A stretch of 64,000 bases of DNA, from contig NC_080423.1 of the NCBI RefSeq assembly GCF_029873635.1, positions 102,114,991 through 102,178,990 of the forward strand, read 5' to 3'. Shown one piece after another: positions 44,632 through 56,557 of the stretch. Position 1 is the first letter of the stretch. Every line of letters begins with the position of its first letter. Under the pieces are notes generated by a model. The model was not told where the DNA came from and made no database searches. It was given only the letters and a program-made list of their open reading frames with translations. Source of the DNA: Malania oleifera (Eukaryota; Streptophyta; Magnoliopsida; Santalales; Ximeniaceae). The translations under genes were made by a program, and so were the position numbers.

Positions 44632-45620
44632 ATGTTAGTAGAGGAGAAAAGGTCTGATTATCAAGAAAAACATGATAATTCGAAGGAATTGGTTTCAGAA
44701 AGGATCTTAAAGATAAATCAGGGGGAGGAAGAAAGAAGTAATCTTGAAGAAGTCAAGAAGATGCTTTCAGAAAATTGGTCGGAGAATCCGCAGGCATTAT
44801 GGCAGAAGGTCATGCCAGAAGCTGATATTGTGCTTGAAAATCTTGATACGATCATCAGAAGTAAAGGAATTAGTTATCCAAATGAGATGATAAAGGAATT
44901 TGAGAAATAAATTCTAGAATTATTAAATTTGGGACTAATTAGGCACAACACTAGTGAGCGCAAGAGTGCTACATTCGTGGTAACAAATCATGCAGAGCAA
45001 GTACGAGGAAAAGGCAGAATGGTTATTGATTATAGAGATCTGAATAGAGAAACAAGAGACGATGGGTATAACTTACCTAATCAGGAATCTCTTAGAAATA
45101 GAATAAGAATTGAGAAACCCTCAGTTTATTCTAAATTCGATCTCAAATTAGGGTACTGGCAAATAAAGGTCAAGGAAAGAGCAGTAGCTCTTACAGCCTT
45201 CACTACACCAATTGGGCTTTTCGAATGGCTAGTTATGCCATTTGGATTAAAAAATGCCCCAGGAATCTTCCAGAGAAGGATGGATAAAGCATTTGAAGGA
45301 ATGATTGGATTTGTTGCAATTTACATCGATGATGTTCTAGTATTTAGTAAAAATACTATGGATCACCTTGAACATTTGAAGCAAGTGGCACAAGTGTTCA
45401 AGAAGGAAGGAATGGTTTTTTCAGAAAGAAAACCATTTGGATGAAACCCCAGATTGAATTTTTAGGTTTAAAAATTCAAGGAAGTGAAGAGGAACTTTAA
45501 CCTCATATAGCAGAAAAGTTATGTGAATTTCCTAATGAATTCAAATATAGAAGGCAGTGTCAATGCTTTCTAGGAGTATTGAATTATATCATTAGTGCAC
45601 TAAGAGATCTTTGAAGAAGA
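44632..45620 (+). pseudogene. Pararetroviral reverse transcriptase, interrupted
   Basis: Recognisable motifs: KGRMVIDYRDLN, KFDLKLGYWQIKV, EWLVMPFGLKNAPGIFQR and the catalytic AIYIDDVLVFSKN at about 45320. The EWLVMPFGLK and QVRGK blocks point to Caulimoviridae rather than Ty3/gypsy, whose local copies read YEFLVM and [11 protein letters not shown] stop at 44908 precedes the RT core and another at about 45442 comes with a frame change. A thumb-like FLGVLNYI follows near 45570, then similarity ends; RNase H is absent. Confidence 0.82.
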
Positions 45621-46344
45621 ATGAGATCTATTGACAAATGTACAACTAAGATGATAGTCTAGATAATCATCATATCCCAGGCTAGACTGAGCGGACTACT
45701 CAAAAAGGTCATATCAGACACCTATCTAGATTCATGTCATATCTTAGGCCTCTCCGAAAGGAAGATTCAATGGGTCATATCTTTTGTATTTAGTCAAAAG
45801 TAGTTTTAATTAAAGTTGTCGGTAGCTTGTTTTATTGTAAAGGTGAGTCAGCAAGCATATGTTGTCCCCTCCTTTATTAAAGTTGCTTTTACTTTATGCT
45901 TTTTCTTTATGTCTTTTTTGATGGGCATCTGCTTTTGAGAAAGCAAGTTGTGCTTATCCTCTCGCAGTTGCTTGCCTATATAAGGGAATTCCGACCCTTG
46001 TGTTCGAAGAGGGAAAATTAAGAACCATTAATAAAAGCATATTCAGTCTAAAGATATCTCTCTCTTTTGAGTTGTTTTTTCCATTTTCAAACACTAGTGT
46101 GTGAAGGTTGTGTGAAGGTTGAAGTCCTAAAGGAAGCCCAAAGAAGCTTGTAGGCTTATAGAGGTTCCAAGAAGGCACCAAGCACAATATAGGGATAAGA
46201 TGAACTACCAGCTACAACTTCGTACTGGGTTGAGAGAAGAAGAAAATTAAGGTGAGGTAATATTCTTTTATTAATTAATTTTCCTTTCCCTCTTGTCATC
46301 CTAATCGGTTTCGATTTTGAGTCCAGAAAGGATTCGTGAGAAAT
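45621..46344 (+). promoter_or_regulatory. Pararetroviral intergenic region with pregenomic RNA promoter and leader
   Basis: No coding content. A TATA box tatataag lies at 45977-45984, followed by an aataaa signal at about 46030-46035 and a leader of about 300 bp up to the primer site. This is the arrangement expected for a caulimovirid pregenomic promoter. Activity here is unknown. Confidence 0.6.
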
Positions 46345-46357
46345 TGGTATCAGAGCC
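46345..46357 (+). promoter_or_regulatory. Pararetroviral tRNA-Met primer-binding site
   Basis: tggtatcagagcc, complementary to initiator tRNA-Met. The bases before it (cgtgagaaat) do not form an LTR end, which separates it from the retrotransposon primer sites in the window. Confidence 0.65.
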
Positions 46358-46560
46358 TATGTCTTAATATCAGTATTCCTCAGGAAGAGAAATATGGTAT
46401 TATGATCAGCCGAAGAAACCAAGGACAAGGGTCACTCTTTTATCAGAAGGCTTCAATAAAATCAAATATAAGATTTTATGAGAATTTAATAAAAGATGTT
46501 TGGAGAGAGAAACATATTTATCCTTATTTTGATGTGTTGATAATTATTTAATAATGTATA
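46358..46560 (+). pseudogene. Start of a coding frame after the pararetroviral primer site
   Basis: An open stretch reads MISRRNQGQGSLFYQKASI and continues to a stop at 46549-46551. Position fits the first frame of a caulimovirid. No domain is recognised; it ends too soon to assign. Confidence 0.35.
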
Positions 46561-47435
46561 TAGTTTGAGGGGGGTGAACGCTAATTTGTTTTGGAAATAT
46601 AATTGGAAACAATTTTATGTTTGTTTAATTGATAGTAGAGATTAGTACTAGTTGTGGGAGACACATTATGTGTGATTTTTTTTTTTTCAAATTTACTATG
46701 GTTAAACTATTCTTAAAAGAGTAAAGGAAAAAACTTGGTATTACTCAATTTGAAAAAAATTAAAATTCCAATTTTACTATTCTTTTTGTATTTATAAATT
46801 TTAAAATTTCTCAAATGTCACAATAGCTAGCCTTCCCATTCCCACCTGCATCCATACGACTTCCCAATTGTTCACCTTTTACTAGCCCACAAATTAATCA
46901 TCCATAAAAAAACATTAAAATCGCACATCCATTCAAAACCCAAAGAAATAATTCTCACAATTTTTATCTTCGTTGGGTGTTTGTTCAATTCAAATTCTAG
47001 CCACATAAATTCCCCACCCAAAATGACCAGATTGAAAAAAAAAATTTGGTCCTGTTGTTGTTGGAAAGTATATGGTGGTTGTCAACCTAATTTTCAGTAT
47101 TGTCACTTTCTTCTTCTTTCCCTCTCTTTCCTGGTTATGAATAAATTAACCTTCTAGAAATTTTATGTTAGTGTTTAACTAGGTGATTGGTAATATTCTA
47201 CCTCTATTGTAGCTCATAGAAAAATGTAACATTGATTCTAGTTTTACTTTTTGGGAATGGGTTGGAGGTTGATATAGTGGTAAGCATGTGTTTTTTATTC
47301 TTTATTTTTAAGGATCCTTATGGATAGCATGATGTTTATTTATTTATTTTAATTGGTTGCACTTTGTAGTGCCGTTGGAGTACAACCTTTATCTTTCCAA
47401 TATAATTTATGTTGTGTTTAAAATATTATTTTTAC
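46561..47435. other. AT-rich stretch with Helitron-like termini, no gene
   Basis: It contains tagtagaga near 46640 (reverse of a tctctacta 5' end) and ctagttgtgggagacacatt at about 46652 (reverse of a hairpin plus CTAG 3' end). Sequence 46713-46800 is similar to 57811-57900. Nothing else recognised. Confidence 0.4.
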
Positions 47436-48600
47436 TGTGACCTAGAAATTATAATAATAAAATAAAATGGAAAAATGAGTTTTTGGCCGGAGAAGGAGAA
47501 AAACCGGCGACGACATTCTGAAGGAGCAAGAAAACCGGCGACGATTTTGGGTTTTAACCGTGGCCGAGTAAAGGTAAAATGATAATTTTAGAGCCAGTTA
47601 ATAGAAAATTGGCGACAGTTTTTTGAGAAGCATAGAAAACTGGCGACGATTTTCTAGCCAGTGCTGAAAGTTATAAAAGAACCGAGAGCTTCATTTTTCT
47701 TTAAAATCAAATACTCTCTCCTTCTCTCTCCTACAACCCACGAAAGCCCTCCCCTTCTCTCTACAAATTCCACTTCGTTAAGCCTCGTTCCAACAATCAG
47801 GAATCACCATAGGGTTCTTGGGAAGATTCTCTACAATGTAGGCGGAGCAGAATTTTAGTTTGGGATTTTGGGGTACCATCCCAAAACTGAGGTAAGGGTG
47901 TTATTTGGGTATTTTGGATTGATTATTAATTTATTTAACATAGATGTGAATGTATTTATGAGCTTCAATTGAGAAATTGGTACTTTGTAAAATTCAGGGT
48001 TGGTGTATACACGATAGGCAGGTTAGGATTTTCAATGGATGTTTTTCCTCAGGAATCCAAGTAAATGATAAATAGTTTATAATTCAGGAAATGTGAGTAT
48101 GAAACTATTTTGGGAAATTCAGTTGATTAACAGGGAAATATATATGTGTAATTTCAGGATTTTGGTATTTTGGACGCTATGGGCGTGAGTTAGAAATTAG
48201 TAGACGAGCTTTGTAGTCAGGTAAAGGAAATATGCTATTCTAGTAAATTTAGAATTTTTATTAGTAAATTATAATATTTGTTTATTAAGACACGGGGTAT
48301 AAATTATACAGTTATACAGATTTCAGAACATGAGTTTTATTAATTGTGTTGCTTGAGTAGGTATTGGTTTAGTACAGAGTTTATATAGTTTTTCAGAATA
48401 TCATGATTTATAAAATTTTTGCACCGAAATATGCTTTATCAAATTTTACAAAATTATGGATTATAGTTAGAATTAGTAAACTCTGGTATTATGTTATATG
48501 GAGATTATGATTATGTTTTCCGCTGCGTATGTTATAGAATATGATTTGTGAGGATATGATCAGGTATAACGCACCGGACCCGGGTTTAAGGGTTCGGGGC
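47436..48600 (+). mobile_element. Element E, 5' LTR, shortened
   Basis: Matches the 3' LTR from 52681 to about 53655, then jumps at about 48468 to sequence equal to about 56960 of the 3' LTR (aaactctggtattatgt). About 1 kb of LTR is thus missing. U3 carries gaaaaccggcgacgattttg-type repeats (47500-47665) before ttataaaag (about 47670). The end has a GC-rich gcaccggacccgggttt block. Confidence 0.75.
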
Positions 48601-49320
48601 GTTTCAGAAAAGGCCCGCACCTCCGAGATTTCAAGCATGTTCCAGTCGAAGCCCATGGAGAGGAGATCGGTATAGAGGAGGCCAGAGGCAGATGATATGA
48701 CACCGAGGGTTTCAGGGTGAGCATACTTACCACATTTGTCCTAATGTGGCCAGAGGCATCCAGGTGTGTGTAGGATGGGAGAGAACGTTTGCTATTGGTG
48801 TGGGAGATCTGGTCCTAGGGCTTGGTCATCTCAGGGATCGCCGGCCTAGGCACCAGTTTGTAAACCGTTCCGAGATGGTTATCAGGCACCCCGTGGAGGC
48901 CAGCAGAGGAAAATAACACCGGCAAGGGTCTATGCATTGACGCCGAGAGACGCTGAGGCTATTTGAGATGTCGTGACAGGTTTTATTACTGCTTTACCTT
49001 ATAAAGTCGTTGTATTGTTTAATATAGGTGCCACCTATTCCTTCGTGTCGTCGGGATATGCTAAGTTATCTGGGATTGAGGCACAGTAGTTAGATGTTGA
49101 ATTGTTAGTAGTCACGTCGACTGGATCAGTAATGAGATGTAGGAGGGTACTTAAAAATTTTCTAGTGAGTATTCAGGAGAAAATCCTACCAGCCGATCTT
49201 GTGATGTTAGATATGCAAGGGTTTGATATGATATTGGGTATGGACTAGTTGGAAGTTAATCACGCCAGCATAGGTTGTCATCGAAAAGAATTGATTTTCA
49301 GACCCCCCCAGGTGAGTAAG
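48601..49320 (+). pseudogene. Gag end (zinc knuckle) and protease of element E
   Basis: Frames read HPGVCRMGENVCYWCGRSGP (knuckle region), ARVYALTPRDAEAI, then KVVVLFNIGATYSFVSSGYA (active-site DSG changed to NIG) and MLDMQGFDMILGMD. Stops interrupt. The N-terminal gag is absent. Confidence 0.78.
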
Positions 49321-50395
49321 AATTTAGATTTATGGGTTCAAGTGTGCATGCCTTGCCACAGCTGGTGTCAGCTATTCATGCAAGGAGAATGCTTCAGGGT
49401 GGTTGCCAGGGGTATATTGCTTACATAAAGGAGCTGCTGAGGGAAGAACTGAAACAGGCTAATGTACCAGTAGTTAAAGAATTTCCAAATGTGTTTCTAG
49501 AAGAATTACTTGGTTTACCACCAGATTAAGTGATTGAATTTACTGTGGATCTTCTATCAGGGTTGACACCAATATCTAAAGCGTCGTACAGAATGGCTCC
49601 AGCCAAATTGAAAGAATTGAAAGATCAGCTACAGGAGTTGATGGATAAAGGATTTATCAGACCTAGTGTGTCGCCTTGCAAAGCACCAGTTCTGTTTGTG
49701 AAGAAGAAAGATGGGACTATGAGAAGTGCATAAATTATAGAGAAATAAATAAACTAATAGTCAAGAATAAATATCCTCTTCCTAGAATTGACGATTTATT
49801 TGATCAGCTCCAAGGGACCCAAGTTTATGCCAAGATTGACCTACGGTCAAGATACCACCAGGTGAAAGTTAGAGCAGAGGACATTTCAAAGACAGCTTTT
49901 TGAACCAGGTATAGGTACTACGAGTTTCTGGTAATGTCGTTCGAATTGACTAATGCACCAACAGTGTTTATGGATCTAATGAATCGAGTGTTCCACCAGT
50001 ACCTAGACCAATTTATTGTTGTATTTATTGATGATATACTAGTTTACTCGAAAAGTTTTGAGGAGCATGAGGACCAAATGAGATTGGTATTGCAGGTGTT
50101 AAGGAAGAAGAAATTATATGCAAAATTCAAGAAATGTGAATTCTGACTGAGGCAGGTTACTTTCCTCAGGCATGTGATCTCGGGGGACGGTATATCGGTT
50201 GACCCAAGTAAGATAGAAGTAGTGGTGAGTTGGGTGAGACCAATGAATGTTCAGGAGGTCAGGAGCTTTCTGGGTCTGACAAGATATTACAGACAATTTG
50301 TGGATGGCTTCTCTAGATTATCGAGTCCACTGACACGACTTACGAGAAAAAATGTGAGGTTTGAATGGACAAATGATTATAAGCAGAGCTCCTAG
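49321..50395 (+). pseudogene. Reverse transcriptase of element E
   Basis: In order: [90 protein letters not shown], the catalytic [14 protein letters not shown] (about 50010-50055) and VRSFLGLTRYYRQFVDGF. At least three stops and one frameshift (near 49730). Otherwise the most complete RT of the window. Confidence 0.88.
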
Positions 50396-50860
50396 GAGTT
50401 AAAGTGACGGTTGATCACGACACCAATGTTATCTATACCATCAGGAGAAGATGGGTTTGTGATATACAGTGATGCGTCCCAGAAGGGACTTGGGTGCGTG
50501 TTGATGCAGCATGGGAAAGTTATTGCGTATGTTTCACGGCAGCTTAAAGAATACGAAAAGAACTACCCAGTCCATGATTTAGAGATAGCTACAATGGTGT
50601 ATGCTCTAAAGATCTGGAGGCACTACCTCTATGGTGGGAGATGTGAAATCTTCACTGATCATAAAAGTTTGAAATATTTCTTTACTCAAAAAGAATATAA
50701 TATGAGGCAAAGAATGTAGTTAAAGCTTATTAAGGATTACGATTGCACCATTAGCTACCATCAAGGGAAAGAAAACGTGGTGGCTGATGTGCTGAGCTGA
50801 AAGTCAATGAGTACAGCATTATCAACAGTGGAGATTCAGCATCTGATTCAGATGAGCCTA
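50396..50860 (+). pseudogene. RNase H of element E
   Basis: Reads [58 protein letters not shown] and YDCTISYHQGKENVVADVL. Acidic residues of the RNase H fold are in place in this stretch; a stop follows QRM. Confidence 0.85.
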
Positions 50861-52370
50861 GAGAGGCTCGATGTAGAGTTAATAGAAGGTGGTCACCAAG
50901 AATTTATTGCCAACATGGTATTATAGCCTACCCTATAAGAAAGAATTAAAACTGCTCGGAGAAATGACGCAGAGTTGGTAGAGTTGATAAAAAAGGTGCA
51001 GGACGAACAAGGATAGGAGTTCGGTAAATCAGATGATCGAGCCCTACGATTTTGTACCAGACTGTGCGGTCCTGTAGATGCTGAAATTAGGAGAGTTGTC
51101 TTAGAGGAGGCACATAGATCCCTATACACAGTTCATCCTGGCAGTACTAAAATGTGTCGGGATCTCCGGGAATCCTTCTAATGGAGCGGTATGAAGAGGG
51201 AGATAGTAGAATTTGTGGAGCAGTGTTTGACATGCCAGCAGATAAAGGCTGAGCACCAGAGGCCAGCAGGACAGCTACAGTCACTCTACATTCCCGAGTG
51301 GAAGTGGGACCATATATCTATGGACTTCGTCACAGATTTACCGCTAGCGCTACATGGTCAGAACGTTATCTGGGTGATTGTAGATTGGCTGACGAAGACG
51401 GCCCATTTTCTCCTTATTAAAATCAGCTACCTATGAATAGGCTGGCAGAGATATACATTTAGTACATAGTTCGACCCCATGGAATGCCAGTATCCATAGT
51501 TTCAGACTGTGACCCACGTTTCACATCACGATTTTAGAGGAGTTTACAGGAGGTGTTGGGGTTTTAGTTATTATTCGACATTGCTTTTCATCCTCAGACT
51601 GATGGGTAGATAGAGAGGACGATCCAGATACTTGAGGATATGCTTCGAGCATGTGTGCTGGATTTTGGGGGTAGTTAGACCTCGTATATGCCGCTGGTTG
51701 AGTTTGCATTTAATAATAGCTATTAGACCAGCATCAGCATGGCACCATACAAGGCATTATATGGTAGGAGGTGTCATTCTCCACTATACTGGGATGAAAT
51801 GGGTGAGAGGCGAGTTTTGGGACCAGAGTTAGTGCAACAGGCATACGATAAAGTCTAACTAATTAAAGACAGAATCAGTGCAGCTCATAGTCGATAGAAA
51901 AGTTACGTAGACACTCATCGCCGAAAACTGGAATTTGTTGTAGAAGAATAGGTATTTTTGAAGGTAGCACCGCTGAGAGGGGCTATGAGATTTGGGAGAA
52001 AGGGTAAGTTGAGCCCTAAATTTATTAGCCCATTCGAGATACTTGAGAGGGTGGGTCCAGTTGCTTACAGGCTAGCTCTACCACCAGCATTATCTAGAAT
52101 ACACGACGTATTCCATGTTTCCATTTTGAGGAAATACGTCTCGGATCCTTCCCAGGTAATCAACTATGGGGAAATAGAGCTCAGGGATACACTAGCATAT
52201 GAAGAGATGTTAGTGCAGATCTTAGATATAATAGAATAAGAGTTGTGTACTTAGAGCATCCCACTAGTAAAGGTCCTATGGAGAAATCATGTAGTGGAGG
52301 AGGCCTCGTGGGAGTTAAAGGAGGAAATACAACCGAGATACCCACATCTGTTCAGTGGAGATCAGTATTA
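50861..52370 (+). pseudogene. Integrase and chromodomain-like tail of element E
   Basis: The zinc finger (AHRSLYTVHPGSTK, CLTCQQIKAEHQRPAGQ) and WDHISMDFVTDLP start of the core are clear, then frames shift. The C-terminus reads [34 protein letters not shown] and IPLVKVLWRNHVVEEASWEL. The tail supports a chromovirus assignment. Confidence 0.85.
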
Positions 52371-52679
52371 GACAAAAAAAAACAATAGCAATTAAGGTAA
52401 AGTAAATTTAGTTTATGTAGTTTGGTTTTTATTTTATGCAGAGCAGGATGATGTATGTATAAGTTATATATTAGATTATAGGATAGATAATGTTTTTGGT
52501 TTTGAGAGAATTTTCTTTCTATATATAGTTGTAATCTCCCATAACCGTATATGTAACCACGATATTCCTCCGCCATAAGTGAGGGTAATTAATAAAATAA
52601 GTAGCAAATTTTTCCTCGGAGGATGGTGTATAGTACAGATAGTAAATTGTGAGGACGAAATTTTATAAGGAGGGGAGAA
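52371..52679 (+). other. 3' untranslated region and polypurine tract of element E
   Basis: About 300 bp without frame, with the block catatgtaaccacgatattcc / ccgccataagtgagggtaatt in similar form also at 63930-64000 (reversed). It ends in ataaggaggggagaa just before the LTR. Confidence 0.75.
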
Positions 52680-53787
52680 TTTAGTGACCTAGAAATTATA
52701 ATAATAAAAGAAAATGGAAGAATGAGTTTTTGGCCGAAGAAGGAGGAAAATCGGCAATGGTTTTCTGAAGGAGCTAGAAAATCGGCAACGATTTTGAGTT
52801 TTGACCGTGGCCGGGTAAAGGTAAAACGATAATTTTGGAGCCAATTAATAGAAAATCGGTGACGATTTTCTGGCTAGTGCTGAAAGTTATAAAAGAATCG
52901 AGAGCTTCATTTTTCTTTAAAATCAAATACTCTCTCCTTCTCTCTACAAATTCCTCACCGTTAAGCCTCATTTCAACAATCAGGAATCACCACAGGGTTT
53001 GTGGGAAGATTCTTTATAACATAGGTGGAGCAGAATTTCAGTTTGGGATTTTGGGGTACCGTCCCAAAACTGAGGTAAGGGTGTTATTTGGGTATTTTGG
53101 ATTGATTATTAATTTATTTAAGGTATAAGCCTAAATGTGAATGTATTTATGAGGTTAAATTGAGAAATTTGGATTTTATAAAATTTAGGGTTGGTGTATA
53201 CACGGCAGGTAGGCTAGGATTTTTTGTGGGTGTTTTTCCTCAGGAATCCAGGTAAATGATAAATAGTTTATAATTCAGGAAATGTGAGTATGAAACTATT
53301 TTGGGGAATTCAGTTGATTGACAAGGAAATATATGTGTGTAATTTCAAGATTTTGGTATTATGGACGCCGTGGGCGTGAGTTAGAAATTAGTAGATGAGC
53401 TTAGTAGTCGAGTAAGGGAAATATGCTATGCTAGTAAATTCAAAAATTTTTATTAGTAAATTATAGTATTTTTATTAAGATAGGGGGTATAAATTATACA
53501 GTTTTACGAATTTCAAAACATGAGTTTTATTAATTGTGTGGCCTAGGCGGGTATTGGTTTAGTACAAAGTTTATATAGTTTTTTAGAATATCACGATTTA
53601 TAAAATTTTTGCACAGAAATGTGCTTTACCAGATTTTACAGAATTATGAATTATAGTGTATATGCAGACAAATATTTTATAAAAAGATATTTTATAGACA
53701 AATATTGTACAGTTTTTATAGAATACCATGATTTCCAAAATTTCAAAACCATAACACTCAGATATTATAGATTATTCAGTCAGATAT

Positions 53788-56007
53788 TGAAATTAGGAAT
53801 AGCTTCCCAATAGGGGGGGTGAATTGGCTTTTAAAAATTTCTTTTAACTTCTTTTAAGAATCCTTAACTTCTTTAAACACTTAACCAATTCTTTAACTTG
53901 TTTGTTTAATTTCACCAATCACACAAGAACTTAGTTCTTTTGTCCAATCAATAACACAATTAAACAACTAATCAATTAAACACAATCTTCAAACCAAACA
54001 ATCAATTTAATTACCAAATATAAGTTAAACATCAAACAACCAAACCAAGATATAAAGTTTTTAGCACTTTGGTAATATAAAATCTTGAGATTGTTTGTTT
54101 GTTTATATAAGCCCCGTGAATATGAATTTGAAAACCTTGTGAAGAATGTAATTTAATATTCAACAATCCTTTCACAAACACAATAAAGCTTTTGTAGTAA
54201 GCCCTAGATATAAATTTTAATCAAGCCCTGTATATATGGATTTGCTTAATATGATGTTCAATACAACATTCAATCACTCTTTCCAAATATTCAAAACTCA
54301 AATAAACTTTCAGTTAATTTATCTTTGAGTGTTTAACCAAGAAACGTACTCCCGTATGGTTTCCGCAAGATACGGTTTCACAAACGTACTCCCTTTCGGT
54401 TTCCGCAACCCAAATCAAAATTAATCTTTAAGTTTACTTGATTTCCAAATATGCGTAGTATATTTGATTTTCAATTTAAATCATCCACGCAATTTTAAAT
54501 ATGTATTGAAAATAAAAAATAGGGAAAGAGAGAGCGAGACAGAGATTTTTATGAGGTTCGGCTTATACCCAGCCTACGTCCTCGCCTTTGGAAAACCACC
54601 AAAGGATTCACTAAACCTGTTCTGTTGATGGGTGGAACAAAACTGATTACAACATTCCTTGGTTAAGGCTAGAGCCTACCTTCTCTGAACGATATTCCCT
54701 CTTTCGATCACTCCTTACATAGGCTAGAGTCCGCCTTTCTAAGCAATATCCCCTTGCTTAGCCAAAGATCCAAACACCTTGGAACGTCAATGAACTACAA
54801 GAAACATAAGATAAAATCTGCGTACAAGTATACTCTCTCAAAGAGCAAGTTAGTACAATTTCAACACTATATACTTAAATGTAAAATATCAATAGGAAAT
54901 AGAATGAAGCTCAAGTGTAGAATTCACCAATATCCTTCTTAGAAGAGGATTAGCAGTAGGAATTCAAAGGAAGAAGGATCAGCACTTCAAAGTTCTCAGC
55001 AAAAGAATTTTTCAATGAGTGAGCAAGAGAACTTAGGAAGAACAAGAGTACTTTCAGCTTCTCAAAACAGATTTTTCAATTCTTGGTTTTTTTTTTGTTT
55101 TGCAAAACCATGTATTTATAGGCTTTCAAACTTGCAAAAGTTTCCTTAAAGAATTTACCTATTTATTAGAATATTTAAGGTTCAAACGGCTATGATTTAA
55201 AACATTAGAATTTTAAAAATTTGCCCGTTAAACAGTGTTTAAATGTCTGATAGCAGTGACCCCATTTTAGTGTTTTGACCATAACTTTTTCTGTATAACT
55301 CCAAATTAGGTGTTCTTAGTGTAAAAAGAAAGCTAAGAGAAAATCCTACAACTTTCATGTTTACCACTCTTTAAAATAATTAGTGTTTGATAGAGAAAAA
55401 TTCACCTCAATATGGCTATATAAAAACTGACCGCATTTGGGAAAAACTCCTTTTGGTGCTCTTTATTCCAAAAATGATTCTAACCTTTTTAAAATAATTG
55501 TTGACCTTATAAAAATATTATTTAGGTATTTTAAAAAGTATCTAGGTCTAAGAAGTTAACCTAAGAGTTTCAAAATATTTCAAACGATATTTTAAACATT
55601 AAAGCACTTACATGAGACTTCTAAAATATTAACATTCTAAGTTCTTGAGTCTTCATGCTTTGTCCTTGGATTGAATCCATCTTTTCTTCAAGCTTCCATA
55701 TTCTTTAAGCTTTCTTACTTTGCCTTTCTTTGGATCTTTTGACTTTAATATGCCTTGACTTTCAACAACTTATTCATGTCCTCATGTTCTTCAACAAGTA
55801 ATTCATGTCTTGGCTCATTTAAGCTTCATTTGATCCTTGTGAGCACTTTGACCTTGCTTCCATCATATTTGATCCTTGTGGGCACTTTGACCTTACTTTC
55901 ACATATATGAACCCTGAAATATCATTACTCACACAAATACATTAAATTTCACTTGTTTGTTAGCATCAAAACAAGATAACAAGATTTTAAACCTTGTAAG
56001 GCCAACA
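53788..56007. mobile_element. Solo LTR, 2220 bp (family S), inside the 3' LTR of element E
   Basis: It starts TGAAATTAGGAATAGCTTCC and ends AAGGCCAACA. Exact GATAT duplications flank it (53783-53787, 56008-56012). Its first 50 bp include ggggggtgaattgg as in the element at 20255, and both hold an aggttcg block followed by paired gccta/cctac phrases. No coding region or primer site. Confidence 0.85.
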
Positions 56008-56520
56008 GATATACTAAAACAAATATTACAGTTATTGCAGTCAAATATTATAGTATTTTCATATCAGTTTTATAGTATTATGGTTATTTTGGAATCATGA
56101 TGAAACAACAAGATAATTATATGTATATATATATTAGTAATATATAGTATCAGACCCTCATGAATTATTTCAGCCAGATTCAGTCAGCAGAGCACGGTAT
56201 CGTAGTTATTATAGATCTGAGTGCGACCACATATCTCAGATAGTGTGTGAATTTCCATCAACTATGCCTTGGAGGGATTGCAAGCACCCCAGAATTCTAG
56301 GTAGAGGTAGCTGGTTTGACGAGGGAGAGATTAGTTACCGTGCCTGGAGGGATTACAAGATCCCCAGTATTCAGGGATGAGGAGGCCGATCTAATGATGA
56401 TAGAGTTTCAGCTGACTTATCTTGGTGGGCCAACCAGTGTTAAGTCCCACCTACGGGCCGCACATTCTGTCATGAGGGTTTAAATCATGACATACAAATT
56501 TTCAGGGTAGTTTTCACAGA

Positions 56521-56557
56521 TACATATGTGTGTGTGTATATATATATATATATATAC
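56521..56557. repeat. (TG)n(TA)n microsatellite in the LTR of element E
   Basis: About 7 TG units followed by about 10 TA units. Confidence 0.9.

Larger units (their letters stand above)
44300..46560 (+). mobile_element. Endogenous pararetrovirus fragment (Caulimoviridae-like), broken
   Basis: Order: protease-like region, reverse transcriptase, intergenic promoter region, iMet primer site, start of a new reading frame. This is a stretch of a circular caulimovirid genome running across the genome origin, not an LTR element: the primer site is not preceded by an LTR ending in CA. RNase H is missing. Stops and a frame change interrupt the coding parts (near 44908 and 45442), so it is non-functional as it stands. 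The genus is not determined. Confidence 0.75.
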
